A stretch of 64,000 nt of DNA from Cyrtodaria siliqua (GCA_037043455.1 JAWPHD010001129.1:62001-126000), one strand, 5' to 3'. Positions 36,964 through 46,269 are shown, counted from the first letter of the stretch. Numbers and translations: made by a program. The notes: generated from the sequence alone by a model not told the origin.

Positions 36964-37078
36964 TTATCTTCTGTATTTATCTTTTAAATTGTTAAGTTTT
37001 TCGCAGACCTTTTTTTAATCTTTCTTGTTCCATATATCATGTATATAATATTACTATACATAATTTATTTTTAAGTTC

Positions 37079-37955
37079 TTATTTAATATTTTCAATATCC
37101 TTAAATTCGACCAAACTAATGAAATCCTCATTGTAACCCTTCCATTTAATCAATGCTTTTGTCCTTTTGTAATCACGTCGTATTACTTTTTCAATCCTGA
37201 ATATTTCTTGCTTTGCTTTTATCATTTCTAATTCATAAAAGCTTCCATCAATGTTTTGGTTGTTTAAATCTTTTATTTGATATGTCACAGGATTTGTATA
37301 TTGAATTTCATTAACAACAAATATTTCTTCAGTCCGATTTGGAGTATAACCTTTCTCAAATGTTCTTTTATATTTGCTGATTCTAACATTATCCAATATT
37401 TTAAACTTTGGCTTAATTTGATTACTTCTCTTTTTCCATACAAGTTGAAATACACCATTCCTTTATTGTTTTCATCACTTGCTTCAGTCGGTGTCATTTT
37501 AATACTCCGATGTTTTGTGCCATTATACTTGTCAACCATTTCTTGTAACACGTCTAAATATGTGTTTGTATTGTTTGCTGTGAAATATTTCCACATTTCT
37601 TCTTTTAATGTTCTATTAAATCGTTCAATTACTACAGCTTTTCCTAAACTGAACGAATGGTACATTTCGATATTATTATCAAGAAGGACCTGCTTGACAG
37701 CAATTTACATTGTCTTCCCATACTTATGATTTTTTGGAACGCTTTGGTAATTTCTGAACCATATTTATTTGGAACCGGAACAACCCAAGCAAATTTACTA
37801 AATACATCAATAACAGTAAGCAAGTATTTAGTACCTTTATTATACTTTGAAAAGGACTGCATGCCAACCAAGTCAGCAGACCATATTTTATCAATTTCAT
37901 TAACAATCACACGGCGTTGAGTGAACTTTCTTTGTATAGTATACTTGTTTTTAAA
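37079..37955 (-). pseudogene. Maverick-type integrase (rve) with C-terminal chromodomain, broken
   Basis: Three - strand frames in order: 37955-37644 with DKIWSADLVGMQ (first catalytic Asp) and LLTVIDVFSKFAWVVPV (second Asp region); 37665-37285 with AVVIERFNRTLKEEMWKYF (third catalytic Glu) and KYNGTKHRSIKMTP; and 37396-37079, ending in a chromodomain-like EKVIRRDYKRTKALIKWKGY. This order, rve core then chromodomain, is typical of Maverick integrases, which join the element ends to host DNA. Frameshifts near 37660 and 37390 break the frame. The N-terminal zinc-binding part is absent: the sequence runs straight into the PLA2 remnant. Confidence 0.88.
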
Positions 37956-38130
37956 CCGGCCAGCATGCTTTTATCACACATAGATTTATTACTAGGATTT
38001 TCGTCATAACAATAATCATACTCTTTGCAAACAGCATCTAACTCATTTGCCGGTTCTCCGCTATCAAGTGGGTTACCCGGACCGCATTATTTATAACCAG
38101 GAATTGTTAACCCCTTTTTAGGCAATAAAG
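37956..38130 (-). pseudogene. Parvovirus-type phospholipase A2 domain, broken
   Basis: The - strand encodes the calcium-loop signature CGPGNPLD, then GEPANELDAVCKEYDYCYDE. Parvoviral and adintoviral PLA2 domains have an HD pair at the active site; here the His position is Tyr (KEYDY). A stop codon (38087-38089) stands directly before CGPG, where a Tyr is usual. In viruses of this group such a domain acts on membranes during cell entry; this copy is doubly inactive. At its far end the frame runs without a gap into sequence overlapping the integrase start, suggesting a deletion joined them. Confidence 0.75.
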
Positions 38131-38304
38131 GAAGTATACTTTATGAATATCAATATTTGCACATCGTGTATTTTTAACAAACTGTGTTTTAGTAATACCA
38201 CAAGATGCACAAGTAGCTTTTAACATTCTTCTACCATTTTTTGCTAACATGTACTGAGGATTAACATTTTCAGTAACCATATTTTCTTTAATACAGAAAT
38301 TCAT
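38131..38304 (-). pseudogene. DUF5679-like zinc-ribbon protein, likely N-terminal part of the PLA2 gene
   Basis: Encodes KNGRRMLKATCASCGITKTQFV, matching the NGR..G.C..CG..K pattern of the small zinc-ribbon family DUF5679 found in Maverick-like elements and large viruses. The first Cys pair is incomplete (a single Cys in FCIKEN). A frameshift after FVKN separates it from the PLA2 frame downstream. Role unknown. Confidence 0.6.
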
Positions 38305-38315
38305 ATATAATATAA

Positions 38316-38740
38316 TTAAATAAAATATGATTTTATAATGTTTTCATTTTCTATTGGCTTGTAAGGTTTTAGTATTTTATAAAGTACAATATAAATATTA
38401 TGTCCATCTTGTAACTTTTTAATGAAGAATAGACAGAAATACCCACACACTACACTTGTTTTATCTTGATACTGAATAGTGTTGTATTTTATATTAGTCA
38501 TGTACGCTAAAACTTATTTTGGTGGGATTAGACCAAACGGATCAAAGTAATAATTATCATAGTTACAAGTCCAGTGTGTACCAGGTCCAGTATGGTCATC
38601 AAGATTAACAATACCAGATTTTTGTTTATTTTGTTTTATCGGTAATCTGTTTTTGATATACACTCACTGAATTTCTGTATACCTAGCTGCTTGATCCATT
38701 TCATTATATCTAAGTAAGAGATAGGTTCAATTTTAAAAGA
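38316..38740 (-). pseudogene. Adenain-like cysteine protease, broken
   Basis: Upstream frame: a helical start (LDIMKWIKQLGIQ, near 38700). After a frameshift: GPGTHWTCNYDNYYFDPFG (about 38600-38530), carrying the catalytic His (GTHW) and the Asp region (FDPFG). Then 38501-38316 with SVVCGYFCLFFI, carrying the catalytic Cys. The order His, Asp, Cys and the spacing fit the adenovirus-type maturation protease used by Maverick-type elements to process virion proteins. All catalytic motifs survive, but at least one frameshift separates them. Confidence 0.85.
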
Positions 38741-38790
38741 AAATAATTTATAAATGGTCTAATTTGTGAGTCTACTTGTAAACCATTTCC

Positions 38791-38901
38791 ACGATCGTAT
38801 GTTTGCGTGTTTGTTTATGTGTTTTGTGGTTGACTGTCCTCCGTGAATGCTGCTTTCCCTGTCCGATCTTTTTATATTTCTTATTCCTTTCCCTTTTCTA
38901 C
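38791..38901 (+). mobile_element. Retroelement 3' tail inserted in a Maverick gene, with ~20-bp target duplication
   Basis: The inserted bases match the reverse complement of 25886-25980. CTACTTGTAAACCWTTTCCA occurs on both sides (about 38771-38790 and 38902-38921), the mark of target-primed insertion. The 3' end lies to the right. Confidence 0.78.
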
Positions 38902-38921
38902 CTACTTGTAAACCTTTTCCA

Positions 38922-39470
38922 GTTAAGCCTCTAATAAGAGATCCAATCAATGGAATTCCTAGTGATGCAAGCAGTCCGAGAAATCAACAACCTTTGGATT
39001 TTATTATCTTGTTTATTTGTGGTAGTGTTAATGCATAATTTGATTCATGTAGTAGTGCATGTTTTTATTACTAGGGATAGTTACCATTCCATTTCCAAAT
39101 ACCGATTCCACTACTTGCCAGACCACTAAGTGCTCCTGTTGCTAGAGGCCCTATTATCTTTGGAGCAAATTCAGCAACTGTTGGTAAAATTGCTTTAGTT
39201 AACAAACCAGCTAATGCTGCCAAAAAGTCTCAGTTTTTAGACTGAGACCTCATATGCGATTTTGATATATTAATGTCTAATCCACGTCCACTGTTTATAG
39301 CTTTACCAATGTTTTTAATTTGAGTTGTTGTTAACAACAAACGAAAATCTGGGGTTAGTTTGTTATTTTTTAACCTAAGTGTTAATTCATTCTTGTTCTC
39401 ATCAGCCCTCGCTAAACTCTGTTTCTGACCATCTGTTAAATTTAATGAATACTTTTGGTAAGTCATATAT
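38922..39470 (-). pseudogene. Gly/Ala-rich virion-type small protein of the element
   Basis: The 39466-39230 frame begins YQKYSLNLTDGQKQSLARA and ends in INISKSHMRS; similar N-terminal signatures recur in small proteins of Maverick-like elements. After a stop (SKN) the frame just downstream is hydrophobic and Gly-rich (AKIIGPLATGALSGLASSGIGI-type, about 39225-39080), then GIPLIGSLIRGLTGKGLQV near 38960-38900, interrupted by the retroelement tail. Such amphipathic Gly-rich segments resemble adenovirus pX/pVI-like core or membrane-active proteins. The assignment is tentative. Confidence 0.5.
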
Positions 39471-39479
39471 ATTATAAGT

Positions 39480-40748
39480 TAGATTAAACAATAACTAGGT
39501 CATTTCCAATAGTATCAATAACAACATTTTCCTCGTATAAGACCAAAGCATAAACTTTATATCTAGCGATAAGAACGTTGCTTTGTTTATATCTCAAGCT
39601 TAGTTGTTTTGGATAATACTGACTTCATTACCTGTTTAACTTAAATGGAAATATATTATTCCGAAGAGATTTTTAAAATTACTCACATTGAGTAAAGTTC
39701 CAGTGTTTTTATCATTTTGTTTGTAAGAATAATTAATAACGTCTCTAAATATTCTTATGATATTAGCATAACTGTATTCGGTTTCTGGATAATAAGCTCC
39801 ATTTCCAACTTCTAGTCTGACCGATTGTAAATAACAATTAGTATCAGCATCATTTAGTTTAAACGTATCTAAAAGGTGAGGGTTTTGCGTTCGAGAAGAA
39901 CTCTTGTTTGCTCATTGTAAATACACAAAAACGTATTTGGTATTTTTAATACCAGCCGTTATTCTAAATAGAGATTCTGTTAGTTGAGTACTTCCGCTTT
40001 CTTGTATCATTTCACGAAGGAGAGTCCATGTTGTTGCTGTCATGTGATTTGTCATTACGTAACTTAAACCATCTGAGTTAAATATCATTCTAGGTATCTA
40101 AAAAACTAATTTATTAATAACTACTCGACCGTCATCACCACTTGATTTGAAAATTAGCACATTATCATCTGCCAGTTGCAAGCTAATTTGAATCTGACTA
40201 GGAGGAAGCATGTTTGTTTCTAAACCTTCAAAGAAGGAATATTTGTTTAATGGAATTATAGAATCAACTTTTTGATTAGTTATGATTAAAGCATGACGAG
40301 CAGTAAATCCTAGGTTATAACCAGCTTGATCATCTCGAGATTCCGCAGCAGTCGTATTATCCAAATAAAAATATTCGTTTGTTCCGGTTTTCTTCGCATA
40401 ATCGTCAGAAATTTCAAGCAAGCTTTTGACATTAACAAATCTGTGAAGATTATTTCCATCGTAAACTATTTTTCCATTTTGCTTACTTGTATCAATCAAT
40501 GAAGCTGCATCGTTAATTAAAGCAATTATGTCAGCATCTACGAAAGGGGCTCCAACAGCAAGCTTGTTTACGTGAACACTTATTTCAAAATAAGCGTTAT
40601 ATCGATCAAAGTGAGAACTTCTATCATTTATTGTAAATTGATAACCGCTTTTTATTTGTTTAGTAATATTTCCTGGTTGTGCTATATGAGTATCTAACTG
40701 AATATATGTATGTTCGTATCGAGTATTACATTGGTCACTTCGAAACAT
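39480..40748 (-). pseudogene. Candidate major capsid-type protein, with in-frame stops
   Basis: Starts at ATG 40748 (MFRSDQCNTRYEHTYIQL) and stays in one frame for about 380 codons, although TAG codons interrupt it at about 40098 and again near 39915; after about 39620 the frame breaks. Features: many beta-strand-like segments, IPLNKYSFFEGLE, LPPSQIQISLQL. The same protein type recurs beside adenain-like proteases and packaging ATPases in invertebrate Maverick-type elements, and its position and length suit a capsid protein, but I cannot show a double jelly roll from sequence alone. An alternative is a minor capsid protein. Confidence 0.55.
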
Positions 40749-40764
40749 ATATTTATATACTATA

Positions 40765-41168
40765 AATTAGATTATTTTTTACTTATTAATCGTTTAATTC
40801 TTGTATGAACATTTGCACTTTTGATTCCCCTTCCGGAAATTAATCTATTAATTTTTGTATTTACATCTTCTTCGATTATATTATCAGCTACAACATTAGC
40901 TAATCTTTTGTGGCAGCTTTTGTAAGTTCTTTTAAAATTATCTCACCTTTTGGTTTAGGTTTAATTTATTAGCTGCCATATTTCTTAATTCATCCCCAAG
41001 TTTCTTAGAACCACTCTTTGTTGATTTGTTTACCAGCAGTTTCTAAATACTCACTAAATATCTTTGAGCCAACTTTTCAAAACATGTCTAATATGCCAGC
41101 TCCAGTTAATCGGCCAACTTGAGTATAATTATGTTCCTGTACTAGTGTCATAAACTTTTTTAAACGTG
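40765..41168 (-). pseudogene. Small basic, Gly-containing virion-type protein
   Basis: Starts MTRLKKFMTLVQEHNYTQV at 41170, then GRLTGAGILDMF and a helical ETAGKQI..KLGDELRNMA region, degenerating towards 40765 with several stops. A short Gly-Ala-Gly amphipathic segment followed by charged helices resembles minor virion proteins of this element class. Function not established. Confidence 0.4.
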
Positions 41169-42144
41169 TCATATAACATATATTACATTTATTCTTTTTA
41201 AAACAAGTCGAAACGATGTATTAACTCCATTAAGATTAATAATTTTACCAGAGAAATCTGTTATGTAAATATTAATACTGTTAATGATCGTCTTGTTTAC
41301 TTCGCAGTACCCAACACTTATCAGTTCATCTTTAAAAGGATACGACCTTGTAAGGTCAGCTGTACTTATTTCATAAATAGCATCCCCATATGATCCATCA
41401 ACAATAGATTTACTTATCAAATCACAGTGGATATATAAAGTATCAATAGAATTTGTTATGTTTTGTGTTACAGTTTCAAATTTAGTTTCTCTAATAACTG
41501 CACCTTTGTCAAACCAGATTAAGGTGTGAACGTTTGTCAGCAGGTAAATCGCCGTTTACATTCAATGTTTCTTTTATATAATTATCGATATCAGCATAAC
41601 TGTAATTTCCATATGCAAAACTAATAGTTATCCAAACTTCGCCGTTGTGATACCTTATCACTTTGTTATTAAAATGTTCACTAATATTATACCATGAGTA
41701 AAGAAATATAAAAAGATCGGACAGGGAAAGTAGCATTCAAGGAGAACAGTTAACCACAAGACACAGAAGCAAACACGCAAACAGACAAACAAGAAGGCAA
41801 AAGTAATATTCAATTCAAACGACATCACAAACACAAAAGAGTTGACAATAGGGCTACCGCCTTGGAGCGGTCAGTGGCAAAGTAGGCCACTGGTGGTTTA
41901 AACCTGTTCTAGTGTGCACCAAACCTCACACTTACCCTACTTCATCCCATTAAAACAGGACAGTGTAAATAAATAAATCACCGCCATGATCTAGTCATAG
42001 AATTTATATTATCAAGTACAATGCCATATTGTTTTTTCTTGTCTAATATCAATGGTCTGTCAAATACATTTGTAAAATTACTCGGTGTGTTTGAGCTATT
42101 AATTATTGCAGCTTTTTCTGAAAATAATACAATGTTTTGTTCCA
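41169..42144 (-). pseudogene. Candidate minor capsid (penton-like) protein, split by an insertion
   Basis: Start at 42144 (MEQNIVLFSEKAAIINSS), open to about 41997 (ending KQYGIVLDNINSM). A 295-bp retroelement tail follows, and the frame resumes at about 41700 (WYNISEHFNNKVI). A frameshift near 41520 leads to the final frame 41420-41169 with LTRSYPFKDELISVGY and INIYITDFSGKIINLNG. The C-terminal pattern is shared by proteins of other Maverick-type elements. I suspect a penton or minor capsid role from gene order only. Confidence 0.5.
41702..41996 (-). mobile_element. Retroelement 3' tail (295 bp) inserted in the minor-capsid-like gene
   Basis: Matches 25886-26171 almost along its whole length ('aaaaagatcggacaggg' through 'ccgccatgatcta'), in the same orientation. 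It interrupts a Maverick reading frame. A clear target duplication is not visible. Confidence 0.75.
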
Positions 42145-42169
42145 TTTAATATATGATAGATTAAATGAA

Positions 42170-43267
42170 ATGCTTAAGTAGCTTTATTTACTTAAGTTCC
42201 ATTATACATGTCAGTAGACAATATTAATCTCGTTTGTAAAACAGTTTAAAACTAGATTTTTCAAAATAGAAAACTTGAGTACCTCTGGCGGTTGGAAAGA
42301 TGGTCCAATATTTAGATTTAGGAAGATATGCTTCAAATGTTCCTTTTAGTATTCATTTACCGTTTTCTATTTTTGGTTGAGCATGCGATTCATCAGTACG
42401 TCAATTTATATTAAACAAACTAAACCCTTCTGTACCTAGGTCTGTATTTGTAACTATCTATGTAAGGTCTGCTTCAACTACATAATGCCCGGGTTTTACA
42501 ATTGTTACGCCTCTACCACCAGGTTTGTTTGTAGCATATTCTCCACTTTTTTACAAAATTTAATGACGTATATGTAAGAGTAAAAACACTACGAATGGTT
42601 CTTTGAGGTATTTTTTGTGTTGGATACGATGCATAACCAATCTTATTCCGTCTATTGTAGCTTCAAGTATTTGAATCCGACTTAAATAGTCTACTTTTAC
42701 TTTCAACTTATCAATAATACCAAGAATTGCTGTGTGTCGGCTTTCAGACTTTTAATTATGCTCTTTAAGAGAAGCTATTTTGCCATCAAAAGTTTTGCTT
42801 CTTTCATCCTGGACAGCTTTCAATTGCTTTTAAACATCATCAATAGCTGTTTCTAGTTTATGAGTGTCAACCAGTTTGTTGAAAGCAGTCTCCAGCGTCT
42901 TGCTGCAAACCATTTTACTTTGTAACTTTGTTTGTATTTGACTTAGTTTATCATCAACTCCTGTTGTCCAATTTGTCATCATGTCTGGAATGTTATCAAT
43001 ATTATAATCACGTATGATCTTTGCTACCCTTCTTACAGTAAATTGCTTTGTTGCTGCATCATCTGCTTTATCTGGATTGCCAACATTGGTAATTTTATTA
43101 TTATCTATGTTAAGATCACTTTTTAAAATGTTTTCCTGGTTTTTACCCTTGTAAAGATAATTAACCAGATGTTTTTGTTTTACAAACTCAGACAGCACAA
43201 TACCAAAATATGTAATATTAACACTGCCAGTAGTAACTTCCTCGCCAAGATTGTTAAACATTCCCAT
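42170..43267 (-). pseudogene. Fibre-like virion protein with coiled coil
   Basis: The N-terminal frame (from ATG 43267, MGMFNNLGEE, to 42830) includes DLNIDNNKITNVGNPDKADD, a motif typical of trimeric tail and spike fibres (N-x-K-I-T-N then D-A-A-T-K). Helical segments follow (DDKLSQIQTKLQSK, KTLETAFNKLVDTHKLE). Past a stop the coding trace continues with more heptads (about 42830-42650) and a beta-rich C-terminal head, for example GHYVVEADLTYIV near 42490. N-terminal anchor, coiled shaft, globular head: a receptor-binding fibre layout, inferred. Frameshifts and stops break the C-terminal half. Confidence 0.55.
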
Positions 43268-43290
43268 TATGTGTAATATATATTGCATTA

Positions 43291-43675
43291 AATTTCACCG
43301 TTGAAGTTAAGCTTTACTAACTTACTCGCACGAACAAGATACATAAAGGCGTACTGCTTGTCCGTTGCATTTTTATACTGATCTTTGCTAACACCTTGTT
43401 CGTTAGAAAGCATACCCATCTCACGATTAACCGGAGTTGCAAAAAAGATGTAATGAGAACAATTTAACCGAATGTCTTTGGGAGTTTTGTAATAAGATTG
43501 AGATAAATAGAGTACGCAACACTTTTTATGCTTTCGCTGGATGAAATAATTGATAATATCGTTTTGATTGCGTTCACAAACATAATCATAAAAAATGACT
43601 TCTTATTTTCCGAATCTAAAGCATTTACAGGGATAACTTCATTATTTGAACATTCTAATATGCCCTTGACTGGTA
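43291..43675 (-). pseudogene. Packaging ATPase (A32/FtsK-HerA type), C-terminal half only
   Basis: The - strand contains a Walker-B-like FYDYVCE (about 43585-43605), then HKKCCVLYLSQSYYKTPKD (sensor-like segment) and a C-terminal region ending FNGEI with TAA at about 43288, overlapping the next ATG. This is the pattern of the virion-packaging ATPase of Maverick-type elements. A one-base shift near 43610 breaks the frame just before Walker B. The Walker A half is absent: upstream the sequence changes to a + strand Lys/Pro-rich ORF, so a deletion or rearrangement removed it. Confidence 0.7.
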
Positions 43676-43734
43676 TTTTTATCTTTTTTTCTATTTTTTT
43701 ATTACCAAACGCAACTACTGAAAGATCAATAACG

Positions 43735-43924
43735 CAAAATATTAAGAAAAGACGAAAAAGAAGAAAACAAAACCACCGGCTAAACCTCTAGCCAAAAAAA
43801 ACAACCACCAGCTAAGCCCCCTACCAAAAAAGCAAAACCACCGGCTAAACCTCCACCCAAACAATTTGATGACCTTGTTCCAAAGATAAAAGCCGAAATA
43901 AAAGCAATGAGAAAGGCAAAATAA
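43735..43924 (+). pseudogene. Basic Lys/Pro-rich small ORF
   Basis: The + strand has KKRRKRRKQ, then repeats of PPAKP with Lys runs (PAKPPTKKAKPPAKPPPKQF) and ends KAEIKAMRKAK with TAA at 43922. A frameshift lies within the repeats near 43800. A highly basic, Pro-rich tail suggests nucleic-acid binding or a nuclear localisation signal. Not a family I recognise. Confidence 0.4.
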
Positions 43925-44008
43925 ACTATAAGTTTAAGCAACTTATTTTAACTTATCTAAATTTATCTTATTTTAATCTAACCTTATATTATACATGTCT
44001 TAGTTAAA

Positions 44009-44298
44009 ATGGAAAGAATTCGCAGACAAAAAGCAAAAAATCGAGTGAGTTTGTTAAAGAATACGAGAATAAAGTTACTCAAAAAATACTAGAAAAAGGA
44101 GCTAGTTGCGATTTGCATAAACAAATATTTAAACTGGTAACTAGCGAAATAAAAAGTCAGTCAGAACAGTTAACCGAGCAGTTAACTTCTCTTCCGGAAA
44201 TAAGTCAGCAACTAGCCACTCTTGCAGCAACAATAGGCGAGGAAGTACAAGAAAAACAAATATACCAAGGAATACCCCAGTTATTTGATGATATTTAG
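44009..44298 (+). pseudogene. Coiled-coil protein of the element, one frameshift
   Basis: Starts MERIRRQKAKNR at 44009. A frameshift near 44045 moves to the frame ending at 44298 (EIKSQSEQLTEQLTSLPEIS, then QLATLAATIGEEVQEKQ). It is Gln/Glu-rich and helical, about 95 residues. Function unknown. Confidence 0.45.
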
Positions 44299-44388
44299 GA
44301 GGCTGTGTTGATGTTGAATATTACAATAGTCCTGATGACGGTTAATGATCTGTAGTAAGTATGTGGAAATATCGAATCAGGAAATAAT

Positions 44389-44523
44389 AGTCCACAGCTA
44401 ATAAATAAAGATATTAACATAATTGATGAATTATTAAAAATAGGTAAAATATCACTCAAAGAACATGACAACTGTTTTCTAAATAATTTGATTAAATTAT
44501 TGTCTAACTATAATTATACATGA
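44389..44523 (+). pseudogene. Small ORF overlapping the next start (ATGA)
   Basis: The frame SPQLINKDINIIDELLKIGKIS continues to YNYT and stops with TGA at 44521-44523, overlapping the ATG at 44520 by the word ATGA. No in-frame ATG is visible upstream, so its own start is damaged. Such tight overlap is expected of compact viral-type gene blocks. Confidence 0.4.
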
Positions 44524-44971
44524 AAACCGAAGAAGAATTAATCGATCACTTGACACGACTTGTGGCTGCATACAGGCGCAGTTATATATTGTGCGGTATT
44601 ATAAACACAACATTACAGATTGCCAGTGGAAAAATTGCGTGTGGTGCTGTTCTAGCCTTAGTTCCAGCAATTCCTGTTTTCGTGGCTGTAGTTGGCGCAG
44701 TTCCTCCAGTAGTTGCTGTTTTAGTGAGTAAATCAAAAATAGCAGAAAAAAAGAGTTGTTGAAAACACATCATAGACGTTTTAAACAACTTCTTTCTTAT
44801 GTCCATACAACTACAGGACTCGAAAATGACGAAGAGGTAATCAGAATTGTCTTTAATAAAATGTTAGAAATTCAAAAGAATGATAACTTTACAGAACCTC
44901 TTAAAATGTACATAAAAAGGTACAAGCTTAATGGATTAAGCAAGTTAAACGGTCTTGGCATCCAGTCGTAA
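44520..44971 (+). pseudogene. Membrane-associated small protein, one frameshift
   Basis: The N-terminal frame 44520-44762 carries a charged start (MKTEEELIDHLTRLVAAYRR) and two hydrophobic segments (about residues 25-45 and 47-68, rich in Val, Ala, Pro). A frameshift near 44756 leads to 44756-44971, a basic helical tail (HHRRFKQLLSYVHTTTG to LNGLGIQS). Probably a two-helix membrane protein of the element. Family unknown to me. Confidence 0.5.
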
Positions 44972-45411
44972 TTCTTTTTCAACTTGTTTCCATATCCTAT
45001 CGTACTTTTTTCTAGTAGATTTTGTTTTAATCGGTTTTGTTTATTTATTTATTTTTTAATATTTTAAATGATTTTCTGAAAAATGTATTCAAATTTGATT
45101 GATCTTTTTCGACCCTATATTTTATCCAAAATCTTTAAAATTTTGTAAAACAGCTCTTCAAATCTTTGTCTCTCCGTAGGAGATAAATTGTATTTTATAA
45201 AAAAAAATTCTAAATGATATTTTCTGTGATAAATAATTTTCTTTCGATTGTAATTATAACCTGCAATGAGATTATAGCCATTGTGAGTCCCGCACTTAAA
45301 ACAGATAAGTTCGTTATCAAGAACTTCATAAGTACCATTACATAAGATGCAATTTAAACGTACAACAGGGAGATCAATACTATCCAAAACTCTTTCCAAC
45401 AATATTTGCAA
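44965..45411 (-). pseudogene. VLTF3-like transcription factor remnant
   Basis: The frame 45411-45115 begins with two Cys pairs (CILC and CFKC, separated by 13 residues), a zinc ribbon, followed by YNYNRKKIIYHRKYHLEFFF, a basic aromatic motif typical of poxvirus late transcription factor 3-like proteins of NCLDVs and Maverick-type elements. The frame ends at 45115, but DNA at about 45050-44965 still encodes a C-terminal-like KSTRKKYDRIWKQVEKEL, so the middle has been deleted. In complete elements it would drive late gene transcription. Confidence 0.6.
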
Positions 45412-45477
45412 TTCATTATATTATAATATAGCATTTTATTTTAAAGTTAAATAAATATATCGTATGTAATATTATAA

Positions 45478-45597
45478 ATGGAACGTGTAGAAAAGAAAAT
45501 CAAAAACTTTAAGGAAAATCAAATGATATATGTTCGAATAGTTGATTTTGAAAATATGACTAAACTTAACAAAGCGTTAATAGTTTTCAAGTTATAA
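45478..45597 (+). CDS. Small ORF of 39 codons
   Basis: MERVEKKIKNFKENQMIYVR.. to VFKL and TAA. It is too short to assign; it may be the start of a longer element gene. It lies in the + strand block leading to the polymerase. Confidence 0.3.
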   Translation: MERVEKKIKNFKENQMIYVRIVDFENMTKLNKALIVFKL

Positions 45598-45629
45598 ACT
45601 TTCAATATCTGACTGAAAGAATTATAACC

Positions 45630-45812
45630 ATGGCACAACAACTAAAATTAACATGGAAAAAAAACCCAGATATAAACAGGTTTTATGTTTTTTGTAAAAA
45701 AAACAAAACAATTTCATCAGCAACTTGCGGTTTTGTAACTGAGGATTCTTTTATTCCTTACTACAGCATTTTGTTAGATCGGGGAATTAATATAATTGTT
45801 TATGCCGGTTAA
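45630..45812 (+). CDS. Small ORF of 60 residues upstream of the polymerase leader
   Basis: Open from ATG 45630 to TAA 45810: MAQQLKLTWKKNPDINRFYV, ending GINIIVYAG. Three Lys-rich stretches and two Cys. No family recognised. Confidence 0.4.
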   Translation: MAQQLKLTWKKNPDINRFYVFCKKNKTISSATCGFVTEDSFIPYYSILLDRGINIIVYAG

Positions 45813-45914
45813 ATAAAAATAATATAATCTAACCAGGAAGCAAATATTTTACTTTGAAATAATTAAATAAAATAATTATAGGCTTAAAAATATAATCTCA
45901 TGTAGTATTATATA

Positions 45915-46269
45915 ATGAGAATCCAAGAAACTGAAAAATCCCCAATACAATATAGCAAGGTGTATAAAGTAGATGTTGTGAGTAATGATCAACTTGCCCA
46001 GCTACAAAAAACACAGCCGGCAGTTTTAAAATTTCTTAAAAAGAACTAGCACGACGGGTGCCTTTAAATTAAGTGTTGGTGTGAAACATACTTTTAAAAA
46101 AACATCGATGGGAGACAAAGAAACATGTTCTGCAACCACATACAAAACAGCTTACTTTAATTCTAAAGCGGCAACACTATTATTCGAACATAATATTATC
46201 GAAGCACTGGATAAAGCACGTAACAAAATTGTAAGCAGAGTTCGCTTCATTGTACTAGATATGTTGTAA
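45915..46269 (+). pseudogene. N-terminal part of the Maverick DNA polymerase B ORF, truncated
   Basis: ATG 45915 opens MRIQETEKSPIQYSKVYKVD then DQLAQLQKTQPAVLKFL. An in-frame TAG at 46047 and a frameshift lead to 46081-46269 with KHTFKKTSMGDKE, YKTAYFNSKAATLLF and a helical NIIEALDKARNKI. These motifs characterise the leader of the protein-primed polymerase ORF in invertebrate Maverick-type elements. The exonuclease and polymerase domains, normally about 1000 residues further on, are missing: sequence after 46270 is unrelated. Confidence 0.65.

Noticed and set aside
37277..37729. 150-codon + strand frame
   Set aside because: Antisense shadow of the integrase.
43528..43791. 87-codon + strand frame
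   Set aside because: Mostly the antisense shadow of the packaging ATPase; only its last basic part may be real.
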